Shown piece after piece: positions 27,022-35,099 of a DNA stretch of 64,000 bases (position 1 is its first letter; every line of letters begins with the position of its first letter). The notes beneath the pieces are model-generated. The model was not told the origin of the DNA, did no database searches, and worked only from the letters and a program-made list of their open reading frames with translations. The position numbers and the translations under genes were made by a program. The DNA is from Gillisella taibaishanensis (lineage in GTDB: Bacteria; Pseudomonadota; Alphaproteobacteria; Rhizobiales; Rhizobiaceae). The stretch covers positions 1-64,000 of the forward strand of contig NZ_MKIN01000020.1 of the NCBI RefSeq assembly GCF_001938985.1, read 5' to 3'.

Positions 27022-27876
27022 GTGGCAACGCTGACCAACAAGATTTCCTTCCAGGGCGATTTCGGCGCCAATTCCGATATGGCCTGCCGTGACATGTTTT
27101 CGTCCATGGAGCCGCTGCCGTGTCCAACTTTCGAGGATGCATTTACGGCTCTGGAAAACGGTGATGCCGATCTGGCGATGATCCCGATCGAAAATACGCT
27201 GGCCGGCCGGGTTGCCGACATCCATTATCTTTTGCCGCTGTCGCGTCTGAAGATCATCGGCGAATATTTTATGCCGATTCGGTTTCAGCTGATGGTGATG
27301 CCAGGTGTGAAGGCCGAAGAAATCCGCACCGTGCATAGCCATATCCACGCGCTTGGCCAATGCCGCAAGATCATCCGCAGCAATGGCTGGAAAGCGGTGG
27401 TGGCAGGCGATACGGCTGGCGCTGCAAAGCTCGTTTCGGAAAAGGGCGACCGCTCCATGGCGGCGCTCGCGCCCCGGCTTGCCGCCTCGCTCTATGGCCT
27501 CGACATCATTGCCGAAAATGTCGAGGATTCCGAGGATAACGTCACCCGCTTCGTCGTCTTGTCGCGCGACGCCGTCGATCTGAAGCGCACCAGCGATGAC
27601 GAGCATTTCATCACCACATTCGTCTTCAATGTCCGCAACATTCCGGCAGCGCTTTACAAGGCCATGGGAGGCTTTGCCACCAATGGCGTCAACATGACGA
27701 AGCTGGAAAGCTACCAGATCGGCGGCAAATTCATCGCCACCCAGTTCTATGCCGATATCGAAGGTCATCCTGAGGACGCGCCGGTGAAGCGGGCTCTGGA
27801 AGAGCTGCGCTTCTTCTCGGAAAAAGTCCATATTCTCGGCGTCTACAAGGCGCATGCCATGCGCGGCAAATTCTAA
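27022..27876 (+). CDS. pheA: Prephenate dehydratase
   Basis: Converts prephenate to phenylpyruvate in phenylalanine synthesis. The 284-residue monofunctional protein has the catalytic domain (residues 1-185, with the NVTRFVVL stretch that holds the essential Thr-Arg-Phe) and a C-terminal regulatory ACT domain (about 195-275, with KLESY in place of the more common ESRP Phe-binding motif). No chorismate mutase domain. Start GTG 27022 in an operon with kdsB. Confidence 0.92.
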   Translation: MATLTNKISFQGDFGANSDMACRDMFSSMEPLPCPTFEDAFTALENGDADLAMIPIENTLAGRVADIHYLLPLSRLKIIGEYFMPIRFQLMVMPGVKAEEIRTVHSHIHALGQCRKIIRSNGWKAVVAGDTAGAAKLVSEKGDRSMAALAPRLAASLYGLDIIAENVEDSEDNVTRFVVLSRDAVDLKRTSDDEHFITTFVFNVRNIPAALYKAMGGFATNGVNMTKLESYQIGGKFIATQFYADIEGHPEDAPVKRALEELRFFSEKVHILGVYKAHAMRGKF

Positions 27877-27902
27877 CCTTTTGAAAACATTAGAACGTGA
27901 CA

Positions 27903-27938
27903 AGCGAATGGCGGCAAGAAGCCACCATTCGCTGTTTT
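27903..27938. terminator. Terminator between convergent pheA and beta-glucosidase gene
   Basis: A 9-bp stem (27903-27911 with 27925-27933) followed by GTTTT, 27 bp after pheA. It ends five bases before the stop codon of the opposite gene. Confidence 0.7.
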
Positions 27939-27942
27939 AATC

Positions 27943-29913
27943 TCAATATTTGATGCCGTAGCCGATTTTGTAGAGCGGTTGCTTGGAATCATGCGGCGTG
28001 CTCGGAGACTGCGCCTCGACCGCCTGCATGGAGGAGGGGAGTTCAAAGGGCAGCTTGCCGCGCGCCTTTTCCTTGCCCTCGATGACATTGAACAGCGCGT
28101 CGTCGCTGGCGCCGAAATTGCCGATCAGCGCTGCTGTCTTGTCCTTGATATTGGTCAGGATCGCCGGGCGCGACAGGAAGATGGTCGCGATGATCTTGGT
28201 CTTGCCAGAGATCGCGACCAGCTTGTCGTAATCGGCATTGCCCGGTTTGAAGGACAGGTCACCTTCTTCCTGGCGTGCGCCGAAGAAATAGTTGGGATGC
28301 AGCCGCTCGAACGGCGTCATCAGCCGCGCGAGCGCAAAATCGGCCTCTTCCGGCTTGTCCACCACCTGATAGCCGCGCTTCTTGGCAACGGCTGCATCGA
28401 CGTTGAGAAGATAGACCTTCTTGCCCGGCTTCATGGGGAGTGTCTTGCTCTTGTTCTGCAAGAGAACCATTGCTCTCGCCTGAGCCTTCTCGCCCTCGGC
28501 GATAAATTTTGCATTGCCGACGATGGACTTTGCCTTCTGCGGGTCGGCATAGGGATTTTCGAAGAGGCCCTGTTCGAATTTCTGGACCAGCAGGCGCTGC
28601 GCGGACTGATCAATGCGCTTTTCATCGATCTTCTTGTCTTCGACTGCCTTGACCAGCACGTCTGAATTAGCGACGCCACCAAACTGGTCGATCCCGGCAT
28701 TGACAGCCTTGGCAAAGCGGTCCTCGCGGCTCAGGTCTTCGACGCCCCAGGGCATGCCGAAGGTGTCCGGGCGGATGATCGGCGTGTCGCCGGGCTTTTC
28801 ACCATCAAGGCACTCGTTCTTGCAATCATTGGTGATCAGCCAGTCGCTGACCACGACGCCATCGAATTTATAGCGCTTGCGCAAGAGATCCGTCAGCAGT
28901 TGCTTGCTGTAGCCGGCCGCCACCGGTTCCAGCGGCTTGCCATCCAGCGTCACGCCTTCGACGATCGAATAGGTCGGCATGATGCCCGCCACCTTGGCGG
29001 CAAAGGCGCCCTTGAACGGCGTGACATGCTGCTCGAAATCCTTGCCCTTGAACACGACGCGCCGGCCATAGGAATTGTGCCCATCGAAACCGTTGGGTGT
29101 GGCGCCGTAGCCGACCCAATGCTTGGCAACGGCGCTGACGCTGCCGGGTTTGAGCCCTGTCGTGCCATTCTGGAAGCCTGCGACATAGGCCTGCGCCATC
29201 CTCCGGGAAATCTGCGCATCTTCGCCAAAGGTGCCGGTTGCGCGCGGCCAGCGCGGCTCACTGGCAAGGTCGATCTGCGGCGACAGCGCCTGCTGGATGC
29301 CGACGGCGAGATATTCCTGGCGGGCGATATCGGCAAAGCGGCGCGTCAGCCTGGCATCGTCAAGCGCACCGAAGCCCAGGCTTTCCGGCCATTTGGAAAA
29401 GCCGCCGTTCTGAGCCGACGCGCCGAGCACATATTGGAAATGATTGCGCGGGTCGGTGCTGATGGTCAGCGGAATGCCGAGCCGGCTCGCCTCGGCAATG
29501 TCCTGCAGCTTGTTGTTTTCCTCTGCCAATTGCTCGGGCGGCAAGGAGAGGCGGGTGATGTAGGTGGCAACCTTGGCATCGTTGATCAGGCCCTTCATTC
29601 GCTCCAGATCGTAACCGCTGCCGCGCCCCTGACCGGCCTCGGCTCCGGCGGATATGGCCGGCGCTGTGCCATGCATCATCAACCCGGCCTTTTCCGTCAG
29701 GGTCATCTGGCCCACCAGATCCTTGGCCCGCTCTGCCGGGGTGCGGCGCCAGTCCTCGTAGATGTCGAGACGGCCGTTGCGGTTCAAATCCCTGAACCGT
29801 AGCCCGTCGACAGTCAGAAGCGGGGCGGAGTGCGTGATGATGACGGGCTGGTTTTGGGCATGGGCAACGGATGCCATCAGAACGGCGCAGGACGCCAGAC
29901 TAAGAAACTTCAT
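27943..29913 (-). CDS. bglX: Secreted family 3 glycoside hydrolase (beta-glucosidase, BglX-like)
   Basis: Releases glucose or related sugars from beta-linked oligosaccharides, probably in the periplasm. The 656-residue protein has a signal peptide (MKFLSLASCAVLMASVAHA), a GH3 N-terminal barrel with the KHWVGYG motif and the nucleophile Asp in GVVVSDW near residue 357, and a C-terminal GH3 domain with LLQNKSKTLP. It lacks the fibronectin-like third domain of long BglX proteins. A structured leader with two tiny reading frames lies upstream (29971-30098). Confidence 0.88.
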   Translation of the reverse strand: MKFLSLASCAVLMASVAHAQNQPVIITHSAPLLTVDGLRFRDLNRNGRLDIYEDWRRTPAERAKDLVGQMTLTEKAGLMMHGTAPAISAGAEAGQGRGSGYDLERMKGLINDAKVATYITRLSLPPEQLAEENNKLQDIAEASRLGIPLTISTDPRNHFQYVLGASAQNGGFSKWPESLGFGALDDARLTRRFADIARQEYLAVGIQQALSPQIDLASEPRWPRATGTFGEDAQISRRMAQAYVAGFQNGTTGLKPGSVSAVAKHWVGYGATPNGFDGHNSYGRRVVFKGKDFEQHVTPFKGAFAAKVAGIMPTYSIVEGVTLDGKPLEPVAAGYSKQLLTDLLRKRYKFDGVVVSDWLITNDCKNECLDGEKPGDTPIIRPDTFGMPWGVEDLSREDRFAKAVNAGIDQFGGVANSDVLVKAVEDKKIDEKRIDQSAQRLLVQKFEQGLFENPYADPQKAKSIVGNAKFIAEGEKAQARAMVLLQNKSKTLPMKPGKKVYLLNVDAAVAKKRGYQVVDKPEEADFALARLMTPFERLHPNYFFGARQEEGDLSFKPGNADYDKLVAISGKTKIIATIFLSRPAILTNIKDKTAALIGNFGASDDALFNVIEGKEKARGKLPFELPSSMQAVEAQSPSTPHDSKQPLYKIGYGIKY

Positions 29914-29980
29914 CGATATGATCCTGAATCTATGGATTTGTGCTGAAAAGCGGACAGCCGAAAGGCCGAAGCGCGTCGGT

Positions 29981-30031
29981 CTATCGACGCGCCGCCTGCC
30001 GTGTGGTTACGGCAATGGATCTTGAAACCAT
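29981..30031 (-). CDS. Putative leader peptide (16 residues)
   Basis: MVSRSIAVTTRQAARR, preceded by GGGAGG six bases before the ATG, one of the best ribosome sites in the window. Its stop codon lies in the loop of a hairpin 68 bp before the GH3 start. The peptide is basic and has no run of one amino acid that would point to classical attenuation. Whether it is translated is unknown. Confidence 0.4.
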   Translation of the reverse strand: MVSRSIAVTTRQAARR

Positions 30032-30045
30032 GATAATCCTCCCTG

Positions 30046-30066
30046 TTATGCTTCGCTGATCGTCAT
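30046..30066 (-). CDS. Putative 6-codon uORF (MTISEA)
   Basis: The ATG lies in the 3' arm of an 11-bp hairpin and its ribosome site (GGGAGGAG, 30083-30076) in the loop, nine bases away. It ends 3 bases before the ribosome site of the second uORF. Too short to judge by content. Confidence 0.3.
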   Translation of the reverse strand: MTISEA

Positions 30067-30149
30067 GGTCAGGGGCTCCTCCCACCAGACCATGACGATT
30101 ACACGTGGTCACCATAGCGACACACGCTTCCCGCGTAAACGGCGCTAAA

Positions 30150-30250
30150 GCACTGGACCGAACAGTGGGAACTGGTTTTCGGAATAATCCGATGCGCAAA
30201 CAAAACGTTAGAGCATCGCGCCGACTCTGATTTTCGGCACGATGCTCTAA
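30150..30250. repeat. RIME-like repeat, type A, copy 2
   Basis: Aligns with the copy at 7246-7347 along its whole length, including GTGGGAACTGGTTTTCGG and the closing TTAGAGCATCG / CGATGCTCTAA inverted repeat. It separates nudC from the GH3 leader. Confidence 0.75.
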
Positions 30251-30272
30251 CGGACTGCGGAGTGGTAGAGGC

Positions 30273-31241
30273 TCAGGAAGCCTTGCCCCAATCGAGCCAA
30301 TCGCTCATCAGCCGGTGGGCGATGGTGCCGGGGGCGGGAGCTTTGACGGTCTCAGTCTCGAGGTCGATCATCGCCTGGACTTCGGCCCGGCTGAACCAGC
30401 GGCAGTCGGCCAATTCATTTTCGTCTCGGGAGATGTCGAAACTCAGCGCCTCCGCATAGCAGCCGATCATCAGCTGGTGCGGTACGGGCCAAGGCTGGGA
30501 GGCGTGGTAGCGAACCCGGCCGATGGTGATGGCCGACTCCTCGTAGGTCTCGCGGCGCACGGCATTCTCGATGGTTTCGGCCGGCTCCATGAAGCCGGCC
30601 AGGCACGAATACATGCCTTCTGGAAAATGCGCTCCACGACCGAGCAGGCAACGGTCGTTTTTCTCATCGACCGCCATCATTATCACCACAGGATCGGTAC
30701 GTGGAAAGGCCTGGCGGCCGCAGGCCGGGCATTCGCGCTTGTAGCCACCCAGCCGTGGCTCCATCGGTTTGCTACAGGTGCCACAAAACCGGTTTTCACT
30801 GGCCCAATGCAGCAGGCTGAACCCTTGGGCTGCCTCACCAACCAATTCGGCATCAAGGTTGGGATCGCGAAACAGTTCGCGCGCGGTCAGGGCTTTGTAG
30901 CCCTTGGCAAGCTGCTCCTCGCCGATCGTCACGGAAACGGCGATGCGCGGCTCGCCGCTGGGACGCCGGCCAAGAAGCACGGCATTATCAAGATCCGGCT
31001 CCAGGGCGGTCAGCTCATAGGGCGCAAACAGCGGGTCGAGAACCTGTCCCTCATGCTTGAACAGCAGGCGATTGCCGGCGAAGGCCAGCACATGCATGCC
31101 CTCGGCCTTGAAGGCCTCCGGCAGGCTCTCATCGGACCGATGCTCGGCATAGCGTTCCAGCCCGTTGCCGGCAAAGGCGGTGAGGGCACTTGCCTCCGGA
31201 TGCGGCGTGCTCTGGTCGAACAGGGAGGAGGTATAGCTCAT
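30273..31241 (-). CDS. nudC: NADH pyrophosphatase NudC
   Basis: Hydrolyses NAD(H) to NMN(H) and AMP, and in E. coli also removes NAD caps from RNA. The 322-residue protein has a zinc ribbon (CGTCSKP to CPACG), the Nudix box GFMEPAETIENAVRRETYEE, and the NADH-specific SQPWPVP motif. I set the start at ATG 31241, which overlaps the HIT gene stop by four bases; the frame is open further upstream but only as an antisense shadow of the HIT gene. Confidence 0.92.
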   Translation of the reverse strand: MSYTSSLFDQSTPHPEASALTAFAGNGLERYAEHRSDESLPEAFKAEGMHVLAFAGNRLLFKHEGQVLDPLFAPYELTALEPDLDNAVLLGRRPSGEPRIAVSVTIGEEQLAKGYKALTARELFRDPNLDAELVGEAAQGFSLLHWASENRFCGTCSKPMEPRLGGYKRECPACGRQAFPRTDPVVIMMAVDEKNDRCLLGRGAHFPEGMYSCLAGFMEPAETIENAVRRETYEESAITIGRVRYHASQPWPVPHQLMIGCYAEALSFDISRDENELADCRWFSRAEVQAMIDLETETVKAPAPGTIAHRLMSDWLDWGKAS

Positions 31242-31645
31242 GTCAATGCATCCAAAATCGTCTGTGTCATGGCCGAAAAGGCCTCGTCCGTATAAGGTTC
31301 CGGCGCCCCAAAGCCCCAGATCGGCCCCGGCCAATTGGGATCGCCTTCGAATCGCGCGACGACATGAACATGGAGTTGCCGCACGATATTGCCAATGGCC
31401 GCGACATTGATTTTCGCAGCGTCGGTGGCGCCTTTCAGGGCGACGCTGACCATGGTCTGCTCGCGCAGCAGCTGTAGCTGATCGTCCTCGGAAAGCTCGA
31501 AAATCTCGCTCACGTCGGCGCGCCGGGGCACAAGGATCAACCACGGCCAGCGGCTGTCCCGCGACAGCCTGACATCGCAGAGCGGCAATTCAAGGATCGA
31601 CTGGCTATCGCGCGCCAATCTTTCATCAAGACGGAAGGTGGTCAA
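31238..31645 (-). CDS. HIT-domain protein with variant histidine triad
   Basis: A 135-residue HIT-superfamily protein, probably a nucleotide hydrolase or transferase. The triad region reads LHVHVVAR, so the third His of the usual H-x-H-x-H motif is Val. I recall the same variant in other alphaproteobacterial proteins of this group, so it need not be inactive. The start is a TTG at 31645, seven bases from AGGAGG; no ATG is placed suitably. Coupled to nudC by an ATGA overlap. Confidence 0.78.
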   Translation of the reverse strand: MTTFRLDERLARDSQSILELPLCDVRLSRDSRWPWLILVPRRADVSEIFELSEDDQLQLLREQTMVSVALKGATDAAKINVAAIGNIVRQLHVHVVARFEGDPNWPGPIWGFGAPEPYTDEAFSAMTQTILDALT

Positions 31646-31700
31646 TTCGGAGCCTCCTGACGGTTTTGGCGAAGCTCTAACAGTTTTTTTGGCGCTTGGC

Positions 31701-31729
31701 TTGCATTTGCCGTCGGAATTGCCGATATG
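31701..31729 (+). promoter_or_regulatory. Promoter of the SRP RNA gene
   Basis: TTGCAT (31701-31706) -N17- GATATG (31724-31729), placing the start of transcription near 31734-31737, just where the SRP RNA fold begins. Confidence 0.55.
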
Positions 31730-31733
31730 TCGC

Positions 31734-31835
31734 TCGGGAGGTTGGTGGTGGACGAGCCACTCGCCAACCGGGTCAGGTCCGGAAGGAAGCAGCCCTAACG
31801 AGCGCGGCACGGGTCATCGTGCCAGCCTCCCACCC
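31734..31835 (+). ncRNA. ffs: Bacterial signal recognition particle RNA (4.5S type)
   Basis: The invariant apical domain GGTCAGGTCCGGAAGGAAGC (31771-31790) followed by AGCCCTAA is present. The 5' GGGAGGTTGG and 3' CCAGCCTCCC arms pair to close the hairpin. The RNA binds Ffh and guides membrane protein targeting. It lies directly before dnaX, the usual place in Rhizobiales. The exact ends are approximate. Confidence 0.93.
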
Positions 31836-31903
31836 TTCTGTTTATGGCCAGTCCCTGTCGAGCATGGCCGTATTCCGCCCTCACAGGGGAGACTGGCCGC
31901 GCG

Positions 31904-33811
31904 ATGTCCGATCTGGAACCCACAGCCCATGCTGCGCCTGCCTCCGGTCAACCCGCAGCGGCCTATCGGGTTCTCGCCCGTAAATATCGCCCCAAGGATT
32001 TCACGGACCTGATGGTCGGCCAGGAGCCGATGGTCCGCACCCTCACCAACGCGTTTGAGACCGGCCGCATCGCGCAAGCCTATATGCTGACCGGCGTGCG
32101 CGGGGTGGGCAAGACCACGACGGCGCGCATTCTCGCCCGCGCCTTGAACTACAAGACCGCCGAAGTCGACCGCCCGACCATCGACCTCAAGATTCCCGGC
32201 GAGCATTGCCAGGCAATCATGGAGGGCCGTCACGTCGACGTGATCGAAATGGACGCCGCCTCCCATACCGGCATCGACGATATCAGGGAAATCATCGAGC
32301 AGGTGCGCTACCGCCCGGTCTCGGCCCGCTACAAAGTCTATATCATCGACGAAGTGCATATGCTTTCGACGGCAGCCTTCAACGGACTGCTGAAGACGCT
32401 GGAAGAGCCGCCGGAGCACGTCAAATTCATCTTTGCCACCACTGAAATCCGCAAGGTCCCGATCACGGTCCTGTCGCGCTGTCAGCGCTTCGACCTGCGC
32501 CGTATCAGCGCCGGCGATCTGGTCGGGCTGTTTTCGACCATTCTGTCCAAGGAAGGCATCGAGGCCGAAGGCGAGGCGCTGGCTATGATTGCCCGTGCCG
32601 CCGAAGGCTCGGCCCGCGACGGCCTTTCCCTGCTCGACCAGGCGATTGCCCATGGCGCAGGCCGGGTCGAGGCCGATGCCGTGCGCGGCATGCTCGGCCT
32701 TGCCGACCGCGCCCGGGTGGTCGATTTGTTCGGCCATGTCATCAAGGGCGACGTGGCCGAAGCCCTATCTGAGTTCAACAGCCAGTATGAAGCCGGCGCC
32801 AGCCCGAGCGTGGTGCTGACCGACCTTGCCGATTTCACCCATCTCGTCACCCGCCTGAAATATGTACCCAATGGCAGCAACGATCCGTCGCTGAGCGAAG
32901 TCGAGCGCGTCCGTGGTGCCGATTACGCCGAAAGCGTTGCGGTAACGACGTTGTCGCGCATCTGGCAGATGCTTCTGAAGGGCATTCCCGAAGTGGAAAA
33001 TGCCGCTCGCCAGGCTGGTGCCGCCGAAATGGTGCTGATCCGGCTTGCTCATGCGGCGCATCTTCCCTCGCCGGAAGAGGCGGCCCGTCGGCTGCTGGAT
33101 ATGGCGCAGGATAGCGGCGGAGCGCCCCAAGGTGCAGGTTCGCGCGGCGGTCATAGCGGCGGTAATGGTGGTGGTGCCTCCGGCAGCTATGGCGGCCAGG
33201 CGGTAGCGCGGGCGTCCAGCGATCCGGCCCCGCGCGCAATGAGCCAGCCGCAGCCGACCGCGCATTTGCAGGTGGTGCCCAAGGCTGATGCGTCGCCTGA
33301 AATGGCGGTACGGCCTGACGTTAAACCCGAGATTCAGCCTAACGTGCCAGAGCCAAAGGTTCCGGTCCGGTCGCTGGAGGATATCGTCAATCTCTGCACA
33401 GCGAACCGCGATCCGAAGCTGAAGGCGCTGACCCGCGCCTATGTGCGGCTGGTCAAGCTCGAAAACGGCCGGCTCGAAATCAACCTTCCTCCAGAAGCTC
33501 CGAAATCCCTGGTCGCCGATCTGCAGAAGCGGCTGGAGGAATGGACCGAAATCCGCTGGATGGTGATCCTCAGCCGCGAGCCGGGCGCGAAGACGCTGGC
33601 CGAGCAGGAAAAGAGCGATCACGAAGCGCGGATGACCGATGCCGCTGCTGATCCCGATGTCATGGCGATCCTCTCGCGTTTCCCCGGTGCCAAGATCATG
33701 GATGTGCGTATCCGTACTGTCGCCGAGGAAGAGGACGACGTTCTGCCGGCGCCAGCCGTGGCCGAATCGGCCGAAGGCGACATCCTGCCGGGCGACGACA
33801 TCGAATTTTGA
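31904..33811 (+). CDS. dnaX: DNA polymerase III subunit tau/gamma DnaX
   Basis: The clamp-loader ATPase that couples the replicative polymerases. The 635-residue protein has Walker A GVRGVGKTTTA (about residues 60-70), the DEVHMLS Walker B, the SRC sensor region and the three AAA+ domains. A Gly/Ser/Pro-rich linker (about 405-485) and a tau-like C-terminal domain follow. The zinc module of the E. coli type is reduced: only one of the four Cys is seen (GEHC). Start ATG 31904 with AGGGGAG upstream. Confidence 0.92.
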   Translation: MSDLEPTAHAAPASGQPAAAYRVLARKYRPKDFTDLMVGQEPMVRTLTNAFETGRIAQAYMLTGVRGVGKTTTARILARALNYKTAEVDRPTIDLKIPGEHCQAIMEGRHVDVIEMDAASHTGIDDIREIIEQVRYRPVSARYKVYIIDEVHMLSTAAFNGLLKTLEEPPEHVKFIFATTEIRKVPITVLSRCQRFDLRRISAGDLVGLFSTILSKEGIEAEGEALAMIARAAEGSARDGLSLLDQAIAHGAGRVEADAVRGMLGLADRARVVDLFGHVIKGDVAEALSEFNSQYEAGASPSVVLTDLADFTHLVTRLKYVPNGSNDPSLSEVERVRGADYAESVAVTTLSRIWQMLLKGIPEVENAARQAGAAEMVLIRLAHAAHLPSPEEAARRLLDMAQDSGGAPQGAGSRGGHSGGNGGGASGSYGGQAVARASSDPAPRAMSQPQPTAHLQVVPKADASPEMAVRPDVKPEIQPNVPEPKVPVRSLEDIVNLCTANRDPKLKALTRAYVRLVKLENGRLEINLPPEAPKSLVADLQKRLEEWTEIRWMVILSREPGAKTLAEQEKSDHEARMTDAAADPDVMAILSRFPGAKIMDVRIRTVAEEEDDVLPAPAVAESAEGDILPGDDIEF

Positions 33812-33842
33812 TAGATTGCTGTATAAACAGGAGTGACAGACG

Positions 33843-34166
33843 ATGCGCGACATCATGGGCATGATGGGCAAGGTCAAGGAAATGCAGGCCAAAATGGAGA
33901 AGATGCAGGAGGAGATTGCATCGCTTCAGGTCGAGGGCAAGTCCGGTGGCGGACTGGTGACCGTGACCATGACCGGCAAGGGCGAATTGAAGGGCCTGAA
34001 GATCGACCCGTCGCTTTTCAAGGAAGACGATGTCGAAATACTCGAAGACCTGATCGTCGCCGCTCACAAGGATGCTAAGGATAAGGCTGAGGCCATCGCC
34101 GCTGAAAAGACCAAGGACATGACCGCTGGCCTGCCGATTCCGCCCGGCTTCAAGCTGCCCTTCTGA
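33843..34166 (+). CDS. ybaB: YbaB/EbfC nucleoid-associated protein
   Basis: A 107-residue DNA-binding protein that forms a small dimer. It begins [22 protein letters not shown], shown here only in part of the family's helix, and has the [10 protein letters not shown] strand and the [11 protein letters not shown] tail typical of the family. It follows dnaX by 31 bases. The usual third gene of this group, recR, is not next. Confidence 0.92.
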   Translation: MRDIMGMMGKVKEMQAKMEKMQEEIASLQVEGKSGGGLVTVTMTGKGELKGLKIDPSLFKEDDVEILEDLIVAAHKDAKDKAEAIAAEKTKDMTAGLPIPPGFKLPF

Positions 34167-34193
34167 GGCTCTTCGACCTCATTGATGACGAGC

Positions 34194-34218
34194 GGGCGAG
34201 GTCAATCCTCGCCCTTTT
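34194..34218 (+). terminator. Rho-independent terminator after ybaB
   Basis: GGGCGAG (34194-34200) pairs with CTCGCCC (34208-34214), followed by TTTT. It overlaps the stop codon of the convergent SelT/W/H gene. Confidence 0.72.
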
Positions 34219-34510
34219 CGTTTGCAGGATGGGAGCGGTCGACATGGCCCAGGTCCCGTTCAGGCTCGATCACGTCGCGCACCTTCTGCTTCAACTCCTT
34301 CGGCCCGGGAAAGCCGCCATCGCGCTTGCGCTCCCAGATCAGATCGCCATTGATGCGGATCTCAAAATTGCCGCCGGTGCCGGGAATCAGCCCAACTTCA
34401 CCCAGACTGTCGCCGAAGGTCTGCAACAATTCCTGCGCCATCCAGGCCGCCCGCAAAAGCCAGTTGCATTGGGTGCAATAGAGAATGGTGATTTTCGGCT
34501 TGTCTGTCAT
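34202..34510 (-). CDS. SelT/SelW/SelH family thioredoxin-like protein
   Basis: A 102-residue protein with the CxxC motif (YCTQCNW) near residue 11 and the family's ERKRDGGFPGPKELKQKVRD region (in part). The bacterial versions use Cys where animal ones carry selenocysteine. A redox role is assumed; the partner is unknown. It stands where recR often follows ybaB, but on the opposite strand. Confidence 0.88.
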   Translation of the reverse strand: MTDKPKITILYCTQCNWLLRAAWMAQELLQTFGDSLGEVGLIPGTGGNFEIRINGDLIWERKRDGGFPGPKELKQKVRDVIEPERDLGHVDRSHPANEKGED

Positions 34511-34548
34511 GGCGATCTTAGATCCTAAAAGAAGGCACGGCCGCTGGT

Positions 34549-35076
34549 TTATCTGGTGGCAGAGACCCTTTTATAGAAAATCGTCGTATCGCAGAAGCGG
34601 CCATCCGGAAACAGCGCATAATCGGGCACCAGGCCAGCGCGGGTCCAGCCGAGCCTTTCGTAGATCGCCTCGGCTGGTTCGCCACTTGCGGTGTCCAGCA
34701 CCAGCAGTGATTTGCCGGCCGCCGCGGCATGTGTTTCTGCCGCCGCCATCAGCAGGCGTGACAGACCTTTGCCGCGGGCGCTGCGATGGATCAGCAGTTT
34801 CTTGATATCGGCGCGATGTGGCTGGTTGGGTGGCTGTTTCAGGCCGACCTGGACGGTGCCGACGATCTTGTTCTGGTCTTCGGCCACCAGAAGCAGGAGG
34901 TCGCCTGATTCCACTGCCTTTGCGACGCGTTCCCAGAAGAGCCTGCCGGTTGCCGTGTCAAAAGGCATCATGAAGCCCACCGAGGCGCCACCCTCAACGC
35001 AGTCGCAGAGAATGTCTGCCAGGACTGGAATTGCCTTGATAGACTCGTCACCGGTCAGGGCCTTGATATTGGGCAT
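34549..35076 (-). CDS. GNAT family N-acetyltransferase
   Basis: A 175-residue acetyltransferase with the acetyl-CoA motif HRSARGKGLSRLLM (about residues 100-113) and a following LVLDTASGEPAE strand typical of the fold. The substrate is unknown. Start ATG 35076 has GAGGA upstream; an ATG at 35103 overlaps the stop of the XRE-cupin gene as ATGA, so a nine-residue longer form is possible. The two genes form an operon, and the regulator may control it. Confidence 0.82.
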   Translation of the reverse strand: MPNIKALTGDESIKAIPVLADILCDCVEGGASVGFMMPFDTATGRLFWERVAKAVESGDLLLLVAEDQNKIVGTVQVGLKQPPNQPHRADIKKLLIHRSARGKGLSRLLMAAAETHAAAAGKSLLVLDTASGEPAEAIYERLGWTRAGLVPDYALFPDGRFCDTTIFYKRVSATR

Positions 35077-35099
35077 CGTTGATTCCTCGGTAGCGCATG

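Larger units (their letters stand above)
29971..30098 (-). promoter_or_regulatory. Structured leader with two uORFs upstream of the GH3 gene
   Basis: Read on the minus strand: a perfect 11-bp hairpin (30098-30088 with 30070-30060) holds GGGAGGAG in its loop and the start codon of a 6-codon uORF in its 3' arm. A second 16-codon uORF follows with its own GGGAGG site. A third element, an 8-bp stem (29971-29978 with 29985-29992), has the second uORF's stop codon in its loop. The layout suggests translational or attenuation control; no known family was recognised. Confidence 0.45.

Noticed and set aside
28900..29802. 300-codon plus-strand open frame within the GH3 gene
   Set aside because: Shadow of the GH3 gene; no recognisable protein.
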